Made by a program: the position numbers and the translations under genes | Source: Caulobacter radicis | GTDB lineage: Bacteria; Pseudomonadota; Alphaproteobacteria; Caulobacterales; Caulobacteraceae | Assembly: GCF_003094615.1 (NCBI RefSeq) | Contig: NZ_QDKO01000032.1 | Span: 248,001-312,000, forward strand | Direction of reading: 5' to 3' | Length of the DNA: 64,000 nucleotides | Shown: positions 18,154-26,393 of the stretch, one piece after another | Numbering within the stretch: position 1 is the stretch's first letter | Layout: the number at the start of each line of letters is the position of its first letter | The notes under the pieces: generated by a model | Database searches by the model: none | The model's input: only the letters and a program-made list of their open reading frames with translations | What the model was told of the DNA's origin: nothing

Positions 18154-19268
18154 TGCTGTATTTCCTCTACGAATGGCTCTCGCGCGGCGGGCACGAGCAC
18201 GTGCCGGTCCTGAACCTGCTCAAGTACCTGACCTTCCGCACCGGCATGTCGATGCTGACGGCCTACATCGTGGCCGTGGCCATGGGCTCGCGCTTCATCC
18301 GCTGGATGAAGGCCAAGCAGGGCAAGGGCCAGCCGATCCGCACCGACGGCATCGAGCGCCACGTTCTCGAGAAATCCGGCACGCCCACCATGGGCGGCTT
18401 CATGATCCTGGCCGGCCTGTTCGTCGGCTCGCTGCTGTTCGCCGACCTGCGCAACGTCCACGTCTGGGTCGTGCTGGGCATCACCGCCGCCTTCGGCGTG
18501 CTGGGCTTCATGGACGACTACGCCAAGGTCACCAAGCAGACGACCGCCGGCCTCTCCAGCGGCCAGAAGCTGGTCGCCCAGTTCATCGTCTCGATCCTGG
18601 CGGCCGTCGCCCTGATCGTCTTCGCCCCGAAGTCGCAGATGACGCCGGGCCTGGAGACCTCGCTGGTCTTCCCGATCCTCAAGAACCTGGTGATCAATCT
18701 CGGCTGGTTCTACGTGGCCTTCGCCGCGATCACGATCGCCGGCTTCTCCAACGCCGTGAACCTGACCGACGGCCTGGACGGCCTGGCCATCGTGCCGGTG
18801 ATGTTCGCCGCCTCGACCTTCGGCCTGATCGCCTACCTCGTCGGCAACTACAAGTTCGCCGACTATCTGAACCTGCACTTCGTGCCGAGCGTCGGCGAGC
18901 TGGCGGTGCTGTGCGGCGCCATCATCGGCGGCGGCATGGGCTTCCTCTGGTACAACGCGCCCCCCGCCAAGATCTTCATGGGCGACACCGGCTCGCTGGC
19001 CCTGGGCGGCGCGCTGGGCTCGATCGCCGTCTGCGCCAAGCACGAGCTGGTTCTGGGCATCGTCGGCGGCCTGTTCGTGGCCGAGGCGCTCTCCGTGATG
19101 ATCCAGGTCGCCTACTTCAAGAAGACCGGCAAGCGCATCTTCCTGATGGCGCCGATCCATCACCATTTCGAAAAGCTGGGCTGGGCCGAGAGCACCGTCG
19201 TCGTCCGTTTCTGGATCGTCGCCATGATGCTGTCGTTCGTCGGTCTGGCCACGCTGAAGCTACGGTAA
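18153..19268 (+). CDS. mraY: Phospho-N-acetylmuramoyl-pentapeptide transferase
   Basis: A 371-residue polytopic membrane enzyme that moves phospho-MurNAc-pentapeptide onto undecaprenyl phosphate, making lipid I. About ten hydrophobic segments are visible. Catalytic marks include GTPTMGG, the FMDDYAKV aspartates (near residue 115), NAVNLTDGLDGLA, IFMGDTGSLALGG and the HHH cluster in APIHHHFEK. ATG 18153 overlaps the murF stop by one base. Confidence 0.98.
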   Translation: MLYFLYEWLSRGGHEHVPVLNLLKYLTFRTGMSMLTAYIVAVAMGSRFIRWMKAKQGKGQPIRTDGIERHVLEKSGTPTMGGFMILAGLFVGSLLFADLRNVHVWVVLGITAAFGVLGFMDDYAKVTKQTTAGLSSGQKLVAQFIVSILAAVALIVFAPKSQMTPGLETSLVFPILKNLVINLGWFYVAFAAITIAGFSNAVNLTDGLDGLAIVPVMFAASTFGLIAYLVGNYKFADYLNLHFVPSVGELAVLCGAIIGGGMGFLWYNAPPAKIFMGDTGSLALGGALGSIAVCAKHELVLGIVGGLFVAEALSVMIQVAYFKKTGKRIFLMAPIHHHFEKLGWAESTVVVRFWIVAMMLSFVGLATLKLR

Positions 19269-19282
19269 GGGGAGGGCGTAGG

Positions 19283-20692
19283 ATGATCCCGGTCCGTGGG
19301 TTCGAGGACAAGACGGTCGCGGTGTTCGGCCTGGGCCGCACCGGCCTGACGGCCGCGCGCGCCCTGATCGCCGGCGGCGCCAAGGTGGCGCTGTGGGACG
19401 AGAAGGAAGCCGGCCGCGAGGCCGCGCGCGCCGAGGGCCTGCCGGTCGTCGACCTCTCGACCGCGGACTGGAGCCAGTTCGCAGCCCTGATGCTGTCGCC
19501 GGGCGTTCCGCTGACCCATCCCAAGCCCCACTGGACCGTCGACAAGGCCAAGGAAGCCGGCGTCGAGATCCTGGGCGACGTCGAGCTCTTCGCGCGCACG
19601 GTCAACGCCGCGCCCGAGCACAAGAAGCCGAAGATCATCGCCATCACCGGCACCAACGGCAAGTCGACCACCACGGCCCTGATCGGCCACCTGTGCCAGC
19701 AGGCGGGCCGCGACACCCGCGTCGGCGGCAACATCGGCGCCGGGATCCTGGGCCTGGAAGACATGCACGGCGGCGCGGTCTACGTGCTGGAGCTGTCGAG
19801 CTACCAGCTGGACCTGACCTCCAGCCTGCACGCCGACGCCACGGTGCTGCTCAACCTGTCGCCCGACCACATCGACCGCCACGGCTCGATGGAAGGCTAT
19901 ATCGCCGCCAAGCGCCGCATCTTCCTGAACCAGGGCAAGGGCGACACGGCGATCATCGGGGTCGACGATCCCTGGTGCCAGCAGATCTGCACCGAGATCA
20001 CCGCCGCCAACCGCCGCACCATCTGGCCGATCAGCGCCGGCAAGGCCATGGGCCGGGGCGTCTATGCCCTGCAAGGCGTGCTGTACGACGCCACCGGCGA
20101 GCGCGTGACCGAGATGGCCGATCTTCTTCGCGCAAGAAGCTTGCCGGGCCGCCATAACTGGCAGAACGCCGCCGCCGCCTACGCCGCCGCCATCGCCATC
20201 GGCATCCCGCCGGTCCAGGCGGTCGAGGGGCTGATGACCTTCCCGGGTCTCGCCCACCGCATGGAGACCGTCGGCAAGATCGGCAAGGTCGCCTTCGTCA
20301 ACGACAGCAAGGCCACCAACGCCGACGCCGCCCGTCAGGCGATGTCGAGCTATCCCAAGTTCTACTGGATCGCCGGCGGCGTGCCCAAGGCCGGCGGCAT
20401 CGAGGACCTGGTCGACCTGTTCCCGCGCGTCGCCTGCGCCTACCTGATCGGCCAGGCGGCGGATGAGTTCGGCAAGACCCTGGACGGCAAGGCCCCGGTC
20501 AAGCAGTGCGGCGACATCGAGACCGCCGTCGCCGCCGCCCATGCCGACGCCGCCGCCACCGGCCAGGACGCCATCGTCCTGCTCTCGCCGGCCTGCGCCT
20601 CGTTCGACCAGTTCAGCGACTTCGAGGCCCGCGGCGAGGCGTTTCGGGCGGCGGTCAACGGCCTGGTGAAGCCCAAGGCCAAGCGGGCCTAA
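19283..20692 (+). CDS. murD: UDP-N-acetylmuramoylalanine:D-glutamate ligase
   Basis: A 469-residue Mur ligase adding D-glutamate. It opens with a Rossmann-like UDP-binding segment (VFGLGRTGLTAARAL), followed by LSPGVPLTHP, the ATP loop GTNGKST at 113-119, ELSSYQL, LNLSPDHIDRH and NDSKATNADA. ATG 19283 follows mraY by 14 bases with a strong ggggagg. It is the last of the uninterrupted run; three unrelated genes separate it from ftsW. Confidence 0.97.
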   Translation: MIPVRGFEDKTVAVFGLGRTGLTAARALIAGGAKVALWDEKEAGREAARAEGLPVVDLSTADWSQFAALMLSPGVPLTHPKPHWTVDKAKEAGVEILGDVELFARTVNAAPEHKKPKIIAITGTNGKSTTTALIGHLCQQAGRDTRVGGNIGAGILGLEDMHGGAVYVLELSSYQLDLTSSLHADATVLLNLSPDHIDRHGSMEGYIAAKRRIFLNQGKGDTAIIGVDDPWCQQICTEITAANRRTIWPISAGKAMGRGVYALQGVLYDATGERVTEMADLLRARSLPGRHNWQNAAAAYAAAIAIGIPPVQAVEGLMTFPGLAHRMETVGKIGKVAFVNDSKATNADAARQAMSSYPKFYWIAGGVPKAGGIEDLVDLFPRVACAYLIGQAADEFGKTLDGKAPVKQCGDIETAVAAAHADAAATGQDAIVLLSPACASFDQFSDFEARGEAFRAAVNGLVKPKAKRA

Positions 20693-20814
20693 CCTGTCCG
20701 CCGGTCGGTCCCGCCCTCATGGCGGAGGGGCTCGAACGCGCCGGGACATCCATCTCGACGCGGCCGGCGGACTTCGTTGACGTGCGCGATCTCAAGCTGG
20801 AACGTAGGGGCCTG

Positions 20815-21237
20815 ATGTTCGACGACTATTTCGATGGCGGTGAAGTCCGGCCGGAATTCAGCAAAGCGTATGTTTCGCTGTGGTCCGGTTGGCTCGGAAA
20901 GGACAACCTTCACCTGCTGGACGGCGTCGGCGAGGAGGAATGGTCGAGGTTCAACGCGCTGATCGCGGCCATCTCGACGGATTTCCGTGTCGGAATAGCG
21001 AGGCGCGATCCCGGCGTCGTCGAGTTTCCGGCGAAAATCCAATCCGTCCTGAGCCGCTATGAAGAGGCGATGGAGAAGGACGAGTCGCAGTTCTCTACGT
21101 TCGTGATCCCGCAACTGCATTGCCTGATCACCGAGGCGTGGGACTACACCTACGTCATCTGGCACAGGAACGACGGCGCGATGGACGCGCTGAAGCCTTA
21201 CATCGCCGACGCGCGGCTCCATCACTTCTCGGACTAG
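20815..21237 (+). CDS. Hypothetical protein inserted in the dcw cluster
   Basis: A 140-residue acidic protein I do not recognise. ATG 20815 is preferred because taggggc lies 5 bases upstream; an in-frame ATG at 20719 would add 32 residues but has no ribosome site. Residues include FDDYFDGGEVRPEFSKAY, a Trp-rich LWSGWLGKDN, and a Trp/Tyr-rich helix around WDYTYVIWHR. No signal peptide or membrane segment. Its codon use is less GC-biased at third positions than that of the mur genes, suggesting later acquisition. Confidence 0.65.
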   Translation: MFDDYFDGGEVRPEFSKAYVSLWSGWLGKDNLHLLDGVGEEEWSRFNALIAAISTDFRVGIARRDPGVVEFPAKIQSVLSRYEEAMEKDESQFSTFVIPQLHCLITEAWDYTYVIWHRNDGAMDALKPYIADARLHHFSD

Positions 21238-21262
21238 TGCTCGGCCCTGTCGAGGCGAACGC

Positions 21263-21721
21263 CTACTTCAGCACCCCGCGTTTCCCCATCGCCCAGGCGT
21301 ACCAGGTGAAGAACGCCAGCAGGGCGGCGATGACGGCGCTGGTGATCGCCATCTGCTGGCCCATCACCTTGCCGCCGTCGGTCAGGGCGTAGGTGTAGAG
21401 CAGGCTGACCAGGAACGCCGCCAGCGAGACGGCGAACACCGGGAAGGCCAGCTTCCGGCGCAGCAGCACCAGCACCGAGGCCCCGAAGGCTCCGAACACA
21501 CCGATGGCCCACACGCCGGTCATCCAGGCGGGCATCTGCCGATAGTGCGCGATCTGCTCGGCCGTCATGCCGGCGCTGGCCATGTAGGCCTCGCCCTGGG
21601 TCATGCTCATCACGAAGTCGAAGACGCCGATGGCGTTGAACAGGACGGCGACCACGCCGACCAGCCAGACGTGCCACGGGGTCTTGGCGGTTCCACCGCC
21701 CAAGCTGTTCACAGCGGTCAT
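21263..21721 (-). CDS. Hypothetical four-helix membrane protein
   Basis: A 152-residue protein read against the dcw genes. The start is ATG 21721 with ggaggg 5 bases upstream, rather than the longer frame. Four hydrophobic segments: about 15-35 (VWLVGVVAVLFNAIGVFDFV), 75-95, 105-120 and 130-148. Between the first two lies a soluble loop with MTAEQIAHYRQMPAWM. No catalytic motif is visible and I do not recognise a named family. Confidence 0.7.
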   Translation of the reverse strand: MTAVNSLGGGTAKTPWHVWLVGVVAVLFNAIGVFDFVMSMTQGEAYMASAGMTAEQIAHYRQMPAWMTGVWAIGVFGAFGASVLVLLRRKLAFPVFAVSLAAFLVSLLYTYALTDGGKVMGQQMAITSAVIAALLAFFTWYAWAMGKRGVLK

Positions 21722-22074
21722 CAAGCCCTCCCAAGCTGGACCGTTAAGCCGACAGCATCCGCCGGTTTCAGCGATCCGTCCAGCAATCGCAGATCGTTGG
21801 TATCTCAAGATCCTCCCCCTGAAGGGGGAGGTGGCCCGAAGGGCCGGAGGGGGAAGTGTCTGATGAGGTCAGCACATCCCCAGCGTCAGCAATCACTTCC
21901 CCCTCAGTCGGCTTCGCCGACAGCTCCCCCTTCAGGGGGAGCGTCTGGGCGCGAAGATCCCCGCTCTGGGGGAGGGGCGGCCGCCAGACGGCTACAGGCG
22001 TCATTAAAACTACGCTTGTAAAAATTACCCCGCCATGCAGTCTACACCCGTAAATCAACCTGCAGGGGCAATGC
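21722..22074. other. 353-base gap: repeat pair plus short AT-richer leader
   Basis: Apart from the repeat at 21811-21941 there is a further half-module near 21954-21978 (cccgctctgggggaggg) and an AT-richer stretch (attaaaactacgcttgtaaa) at 22004-22023 that could hold the promoter of the hydrolase gene. I see no gene or RNA here. Confidence 0.6.
21811..21941. repeat. Paired palindromic intergenic repeat, family A
   Basis: Left module ctccccctgaagggggag with inner palindrome ggcccgaagggcc; right module inner palindrome gtcggcttcgccgac and ctcccccttcagggggag. The spacer closely resembles that at 2211-2340 and, reversed, that at 30875-31000. Confidence 0.85.
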
Positions 22075-23220
22075 ATGGGCACTCTCAAGACATGGCTGCG
22101 CCGCGGCGCGATCGGCGTTGTGGCGGCAGCGATCGCGGTCGGCGGGGGCGCGGCGGCGACGCGGGCGTTCTTCCAGCACCAGACGGCCGAGCGGCTGCGG
22201 ATCGACGCCAAGGACGGCATCCAGGAGAGCGCCTTCGTCAAGCTGCCCAGCGGCGAGCAGTGGGTCGTGATCCGGGGCGAGAACCTCGCCAATCCGGTGC
22301 TGCTGGTCGTGCACGGCGGCGGCATGCCGACCTCGCTGTTCGCCGAGGACTACAAGAGCTGGGAGAAGGACTTCACGGTCGTCCACTGGGACCGCCGCGA
22401 CCACGCCAAGAGCCTGGCGCGCGCGGGCGGCCGCATCGATCCGAACCAGGGCGTGGACAGCTTCGTCGCCGACGGTCTGGCCCTGACCGACCATCTGCGA
22501 AACAAGCTGCACAAGCCGCGCATCGCCCTGCTGGGCTGGTCGTGGGGATCGCGCGTGGCCCTGACCATGGCCCACCAGCGGCCCGACCTGTTCTCGGTCT
22601 ATGTCGGAACGGGCCAGGCCGTGGATAACAGCGCCCGCGACCGGCACATCTACGACCACATGCTGGCCGTGGCCAAGACCGGCAAGCATCCGCAGCTGCT
22701 GGCCAAGCTGACCGCCCTGGGGCCGCCGCCCTACGACCCTCCCAGCCGCTGGAAGGAGGTCGACGCGCTCGAGCCGGTCTATCTGAAGACCGAAGGCCCG
22801 AAGAAGAGCGAGGGCGAGCTCTATCGCCAGGCGCTGGCCATGCCCGACTGGAGCCTCAAGGACCTCCTCACCCACAAGGACGCCGGCAGGACCATCCGCC
22901 GCCAGCGCTCGCTGGCCGTCTACAACGCCAACCACGCCTGGAAGGCCGCGCCCCTGGGCCAGGACTTCGCCATGCCGATGGTGCTGATCCAGGGCGAGTA
23001 CGACCATCCCGACTTCGTGCGCCCCTGGTTCGACGGCCTGCGCGCGCCGGGCAAGGCGCTGGTGGTTCTGCCGGGTACGGGCCATGCCGCCATCCAGATG
23101 CAGTCGGTCCGCTTCGGCCAGGCCCTGCATGATCACGTGCTGCCGCTGGCCAGAGCCTGGGAGTACGGTCGTCCGGCCGACGCTCCGACGCCCCAGCCCG
23201 AGGTCAAGCCTGTGGAATAG
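22075..23220 (+). CDS. Alpha/beta hydrolase (S33 peptidase-like), membrane-anchored or secreted
   Basis: A 381-residue alpha/beta hydrolase. The N-terminus (LRRGAIGVVAAAIAVGGGAA, about 8-28) is a signal peptide or anchor. The oxyanion motif is VVHGGGMPTS; the strand VVHWDRRDHAKS resembles proline iminopeptidases (WDQRGxGRS). The nucleophile is Ser in LGWSWGS. The likely acid is in QGEYDHPDF and the base in PGTGHAAIQ. ATG 22075 has gcagggg upstream. It sits between murD and ftsW, but nothing in it suggests a division role. Confidence 0.85.
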   Translation: MGTLKTWLRRGAIGVVAAAIAVGGGAAATRAFFQHQTAERLRIDAKDGIQESAFVKLPSGEQWVVIRGENLANPVLLVVHGGGMPTSLFAEDYKSWEKDFTVVHWDRRDHAKSLARAGGRIDPNQGVDSFVADGLALTDHLRNKLHKPRIALLGWSWGSRVALTMAHQRPDLFSVYVGTGQAVDNSARDRHIYDHMLAVAKTGKHPQLLAKLTALGPPPYDPPSRWKEVDALEPVYLKTEGPKKSEGELYRQALAMPDWSLKDLLTHKDAGRTIRRQRSLAVYNANHAWKAAPLGQDFAMPMVLIQGEYDHPDFVRPWFDGLRAPGKALVVLPGTGHAAIQMQSVRFGQALHDHVLPLARAWEYGRPADAPTPQPEVKPVE

Positions 23221-23300
23221 CGAGGAAAATCGCGCCGGCCGTGATTTGGTCGCGGCCGGCGGCAAGACTCGATTAACCGTAACGCCCGACTCTTGCCCCC

Positions 23301-24473
23301 ATGCGCCAGCAGACCGCCCACGCCTTCGCCCGGACCGACCGCTCGCCCCTAGGGGTGTGGTGGTGGACGACCGATCGCTGGCTGCTGGGCGCGACGGCGA
23401 TCCTGGTCACCCTGGGCGTCCTGCTGTCGTTCGCCTCCAGCCCGGCGGCGGCCCAGCGGATCGGCATCGACGACCAGTTCCACTTCGCCATCCGCCAGCT
23501 GGTGTTCGGCGTGGGCGCAGCGACCATCGTCCTGGCCGTGTCGATGCTCAGCCCCAAGGGCATCCGGCGGGCGGCCTTCTTTATCTACATCGTCGCCATC
23601 GGCGTCATGGCGGCCCTGCCGTTCATCGGCCACAGCGCCAAGGGCGCGGCCCGCTGGCTGATGATCGGCGGCTTCACCTTCCAGCCCTCGGAATTCATGA
23701 AGCCGGCCCTGATCATCCTGGTGTCGTGGATGTTCGCCGAGGGCCAGAAGGGCGAGGGCGTACCCGGCGTGTCGATCGCCTTCGGCCTCTATTTCATCGC
23801 CGTGGCGCTGCTGCTGATGCAGCCCGACGTCGGCCAGACCGTGCTGATCACCATCGCCTTCGGGGCCGCGTTCTGGATGGCCGGGGTGCCGATCTCGTGG
23901 ATCATGGGCCTGGGCGCGGTGGCGCTCGGGGGCCTTGCCTCGACCTATTTCCTGTTCGACCACGTGCACGCCCGCGTGCAGAAGTTCCTCAGCCCCGACC
24001 AGGCCGACACCCACCAGGTGACCCGCGCCGCCGAGGCCATCCACGCCGGCGGCCTGTTCGGGCGCGGTCCGGGCGAGGGCGTCATGAAGCGCCACGTGCC
24101 CGACCTGCACACCGACTTCATCTATTCGGTCGCCGCCGAGGAGTACGGCCTGGTCTTTTCGCTGGCCCTGATCAGCCTGTTCGCCTTCATCGTGGTGCGC
24201 GGGCTCTACAAGTCGATGAAGCTGGCCGACCCCTTCGAGCAGGTCGCTTCGGCCGGGCTTTTCGTCCTCCTGGGCCAGCAGACGTTCATCAATGTCGCTG
24301 TGAACTTGAACATGATCCCGACCAAGGGCATGACCCTACCGTTCATCAGCTACGGCGGCTCGTCGATGCTGGCCATGGGGCTCACCCTGGGTATGGCGCT
24401 GGCGCTGACGCGCAAGCGGCCCGGGTCCTATGGCGGCGGCGGACCGTTCGGCCAGACCGGCGCCTTCGACTGA
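23301..24473 (+). CDS. ftsW: Septal peptidoglycan polymerase FtsW
   Basis: A 390-residue SEDS-family membrane glycosyltransferase with about ten helices. SEDS marks include GAARWLMIGGFTFQPSEFMK, LLMQPDVGQT, the large extracellular loop with HTDFIYSVAAEEYGL, and the C-terminal GMTLPFISYGGSSMLAMG. It polymerises glycan strands with FtsI. A TTAAC half-site (23273-23277) lies 24 bases upstream; CtrA controls ftsW in Caulobacter crescentus as I recall, but a full TTAA-N7-TTAA is not present here. It is separated from murD by three genes. Confidence 0.97.
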   Translation: MRQQTAHAFARTDRSPLGVWWWTTDRWLLGATAILVTLGVLLSFASSPAAAQRIGIDDQFHFAIRQLVFGVGAATIVLAVSMLSPKGIRRAAFFIYIVAIGVMAALPFIGHSAKGAARWLMIGGFTFQPSEFMKPALIILVSWMFAEGQKGEGVPGVSIAFGLYFIAVALLLMQPDVGQTVLITIAFGAAFWMAGVPISWIMGLGAVALGGLASTYFLFDHVHARVQKFLSPDQADTHQVTRAAEAIHAGGLFGRGPGEGVMKRHVPDLHTDFIYSVAAEEYGLVFSLALISLFAFIVVRGLYKSMKLADPFEQVASAGLFVLLGQQTFINVAVNLNMIPTKGMTLPFISYGGSSMLAMGLTLGMALALTRKRPGSYGGGGPFGQTGAFD

Positions 24474-24549
24474 AGGCTCTCGGGTTAGGGAGACTGCAGT
24501 TGCGTAACACCTTCCTGGTTTCCGCCATGCGTGCGGCGGATCTGGCCTG

Positions 24550-25638
24550 ATGAGCGGCAAGCTGGCGATCGTCGCCGCCGGGGGCACCGGCGGCCACATG
24601 TTCCCCGCCCAGGCGCTGTCGGAGGCCCTGATCGGCCGCGGCTGGCGCGTGGTGCTGGCCACCGACGAGCGCGGCGCGTTCTACGCCGACAAGTTCCCGG
24701 CCCAGGAGCGGCTGGCCCTGTCGGCCGCCACCGCCAAGGCCAACGACCCCGTCGGCATGGTCAAGGCCGGCGTCGCCGTGTTCCAGGGCGTGATGCAGGC
24801 CAAGCAGGCCTTCGCGCGCCTGAACCCGTCGGTGGTGGTCGGCTTCGGCGGCTATCCGGCCCTGCCGGCGCTGCTGGCCGCGCTGCTGGAAAAGCGCCCG
24901 ACCGTCATTCACGAGCAGAACGCGGTGCTGGGCCGCGTGAACCGCTTCCTGGCGCCTTATGTCACCGAAGTGGCCTGCGCCTTCCCGACCCTGCAGATGG
25001 CCAAGCCGGCCGTGAAGGCCCGCGCCCACGTGGTCGGCAGCCCGGTGCGCCCGGAGATCCGCGACCTGGCGCAGGTCGCCTACCTGCCGCCCGAGGTGCA
25101 GCTGCGCATCCTCGTCACCGGCGGCAGCCAGGGCGCGCGCCTGCTGTCGGAGCTGGTGCCCGAAGCCATCGCCAAGCTGCCCGAAGAGATGCGCGGCCGC
25201 ATGAAGGTGTTCCAGCAGGCCCGCGCCGAGAGCATGGAGCACGCCCGCAAGATCTATCGCAACGCCATGGTCGACTGCGAGGTCGCGCCGTTCTTCCGCG
25301 ACATGGCCGGCCGCCTGCGCCAGAGCCACATCGTCGTCGGCCGCGCCGGCTCGTCGACCTGCTGCGAGCTGGCCGTGGCCGGCCGCCCGTCGATCCTGGT
25401 GCCGCTGAAGATCGCCGCCGACGACCACCAGCGCTTCAACGCCAAGCTGCTGGAAGAGGCCGGCGGCGCGGCCGTGTGCCTCGAGGACGAACTGACGGTC
25501 GACGCCCTGGCCGGGGCGCTGAACGCCCTGCTCAAGAGCCCCGAGCGCCTGGCCCGCATGGCCAAGGGCGCCCGGTCGGTGGCCGTGCCCGACGCGGCCG
25601 AGCATCTGGCGGACCTGGTGGAGCGCACCGCGCGTTAG
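24550..25638 (+). CDS. murG: UDP-N-acetylglucosamine:lipid I GlcNAc transferase
   Basis: A 362-residue GT-B glycosyltransferase at the inner face of the membrane, making lipid II from lipid I. Motifs: GGTGGH at 11-16, GFGGYPALP, HEQNAVLGRVNR and the C-terminal ligand site VGRAGSSTCCELAVAGRPSI. Length is normal. It follows ftsW by 76 bases and is the last dcw gene in the window; murC and the fts genes that usually follow are absent. Confidence 0.97.
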   Translation: MSGKLAIVAAGGTGGHMFPAQALSEALIGRGWRVVLATDERGAFYADKFPAQERLALSAATAKANDPVGMVKAGVAVFQGVMQAKQAFARLNPSVVVGFGGYPALPALLAALLEKRPTVIHEQNAVLGRVNRFLAPYVTEVACAFPTLQMAKPAVKARAHVVGSPVRPEIRDLAQVAYLPPEVQLRILVTGGSQGARLLSELVPEAIAKLPEEMRGRMKVFQQARAESMEHARKIYRNAMVDCEVAPFFRDMAGRLRQSHIVVGRAGSSTCCELAVAGRPSILVPLKIAADDHQRFNAKLLEEAGGAAVCLEDELTVDALAGALNALLKSPERLARMAKGARSVAVPDAAEHLADLVERTAR

Positions 25639-25651
25639 GTCTGGCAAGGCT

Positions 25652-25694
25652 GGGGCGCGAAACATGCTTAACCGCCCGTTAAGCAACGCGCCCC
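25652..25694. other. Nested inverted repeat between murG and eipA
   Basis: An outer 8-bp stem (ggggcgcg at 25652-25659 with cgcgcccc at 25687-25694) encloses an inner 7-bp stem (gcttaac/gttaagc) around cgccc. As RNA it could act as the murG terminator, though no U-run follows; as DNA the inner part is the CtrA-type box listed next. Confidence 0.6.
25668..25682. promoter_or_regulatory. CtrA-type binding box TTAA-N7-TTAA
   Basis: TTAACCGCCCGTTAA at 25668-25682 is an exact TTAA-N7-TTAA and nearly palindromic. It is 70 bases upstream of the DUF1134 gene. In Brucella abortus the homologue eipA is directly activated by CtrA (Herrou and colleagues), so conservation of this control is likely. Confidence 0.65.
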
Positions 25695-25751
25695 AAACCG
25701 GACAAGAAGACCTGTGACAGTGCAGACACGTTCTATTTGCGGGAAAGACAC

Positions 25752-26366
25752 ATGGACCGCCGCTCGCTGATCCTCTCCGGCATGGCCTCGGGCCTGACCT
25801 CCGTCGGCCTCGGCGCCTGCGCCAGCACCTCGCAGCCGCGCAATCCCGATCCGAACGGACCGGCCTACGACACCGGCGCGGCGGCGACCTATTCGGCCGA
25901 CGAGATGGTCCGCGCCACGTCGGACTTCCTCGGCGTCACGGCCGAGAGCGCCGGCGCCGCGATCGAGCGGATCTTCCGCGAGCGCGGCCAGCCCACGGGC
26001 TACGTGGCCGGCGAAGAAGGCTCGGCCGCCATCGCGGTGGGCCTGCGCTACGGCCGCGGCCTGCTCTACATGAAGAACCGTCCCACCCAGGAAGTGTTCT
26101 GGCAGGGCCCGTCGGTGGGCTGGGACTGGGGCGGCAACGCCAGCCGCGTCTTCACCCTCTGCTATAACCTGCAATACCCGGACGCCATCTTCCGCCGCTT
26201 CCCCGGCGTCGAGGGCAGCGCCTATCTCGTGGGCGGCCTGGGCGTGAACTACCAGAAGGCCGACACCATCGTCCTGGCCCCGATCCGCGCCGGCGTCGGC
26301 CTGCGCCTGGGCGCCAACATCGGCTACCTGGCCTACAGCCGCCAGCGCAACATCCTGCCGTTCTGA
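25752..26366 (+). CDS. eipA: EipA-family (DUF1134) periplasmic envelope protein
   Basis: A 204-residue DUF1134 protein. The N-terminus MDRRSLILSGMASGLTSVGL ends near GAC, resembling a Tat or lipoprotein signal (GLGAC could be a lipobox). The domain from about residue 45 contains SADEMVRATSDFLGV, AGAAIERIFRERGQPTGYVAG, the strand GLRYGRGLLYMKN, VGWDWGGNASRVFTLCYN and the ending RAGVGLRLGANIGYLAYSR, all typical. In Brucella EipA is a small beta-barrel protein needed for envelope stress resistance. ATG 25752 is preceded by gcggga. A CtrA-type box lies upstream. The gene symbol is by family resemblance. Confidence 0.85.
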   Translation: MDRRSLILSGMASGLTSVGLGACASTSQPRNPDPNGPAYDTGAAATYSADEMVRATSDFLGVTAESAGAAIERIFRERGQPTGYVAGEEGSAAIAVGLRYGRGLLYMKNRPTQEVFWQGPSVGWDWGGNASRVFTLCYNLQYPDAIFRRFPGVEGSAYLVGGLGVNYQKADTIVLAPIRAGVGLRLGANIGYLAYSRQRNILPF

Positions 26367-26393
26367 TACGGCGGCCGGTCTTCACCGGCTTCG

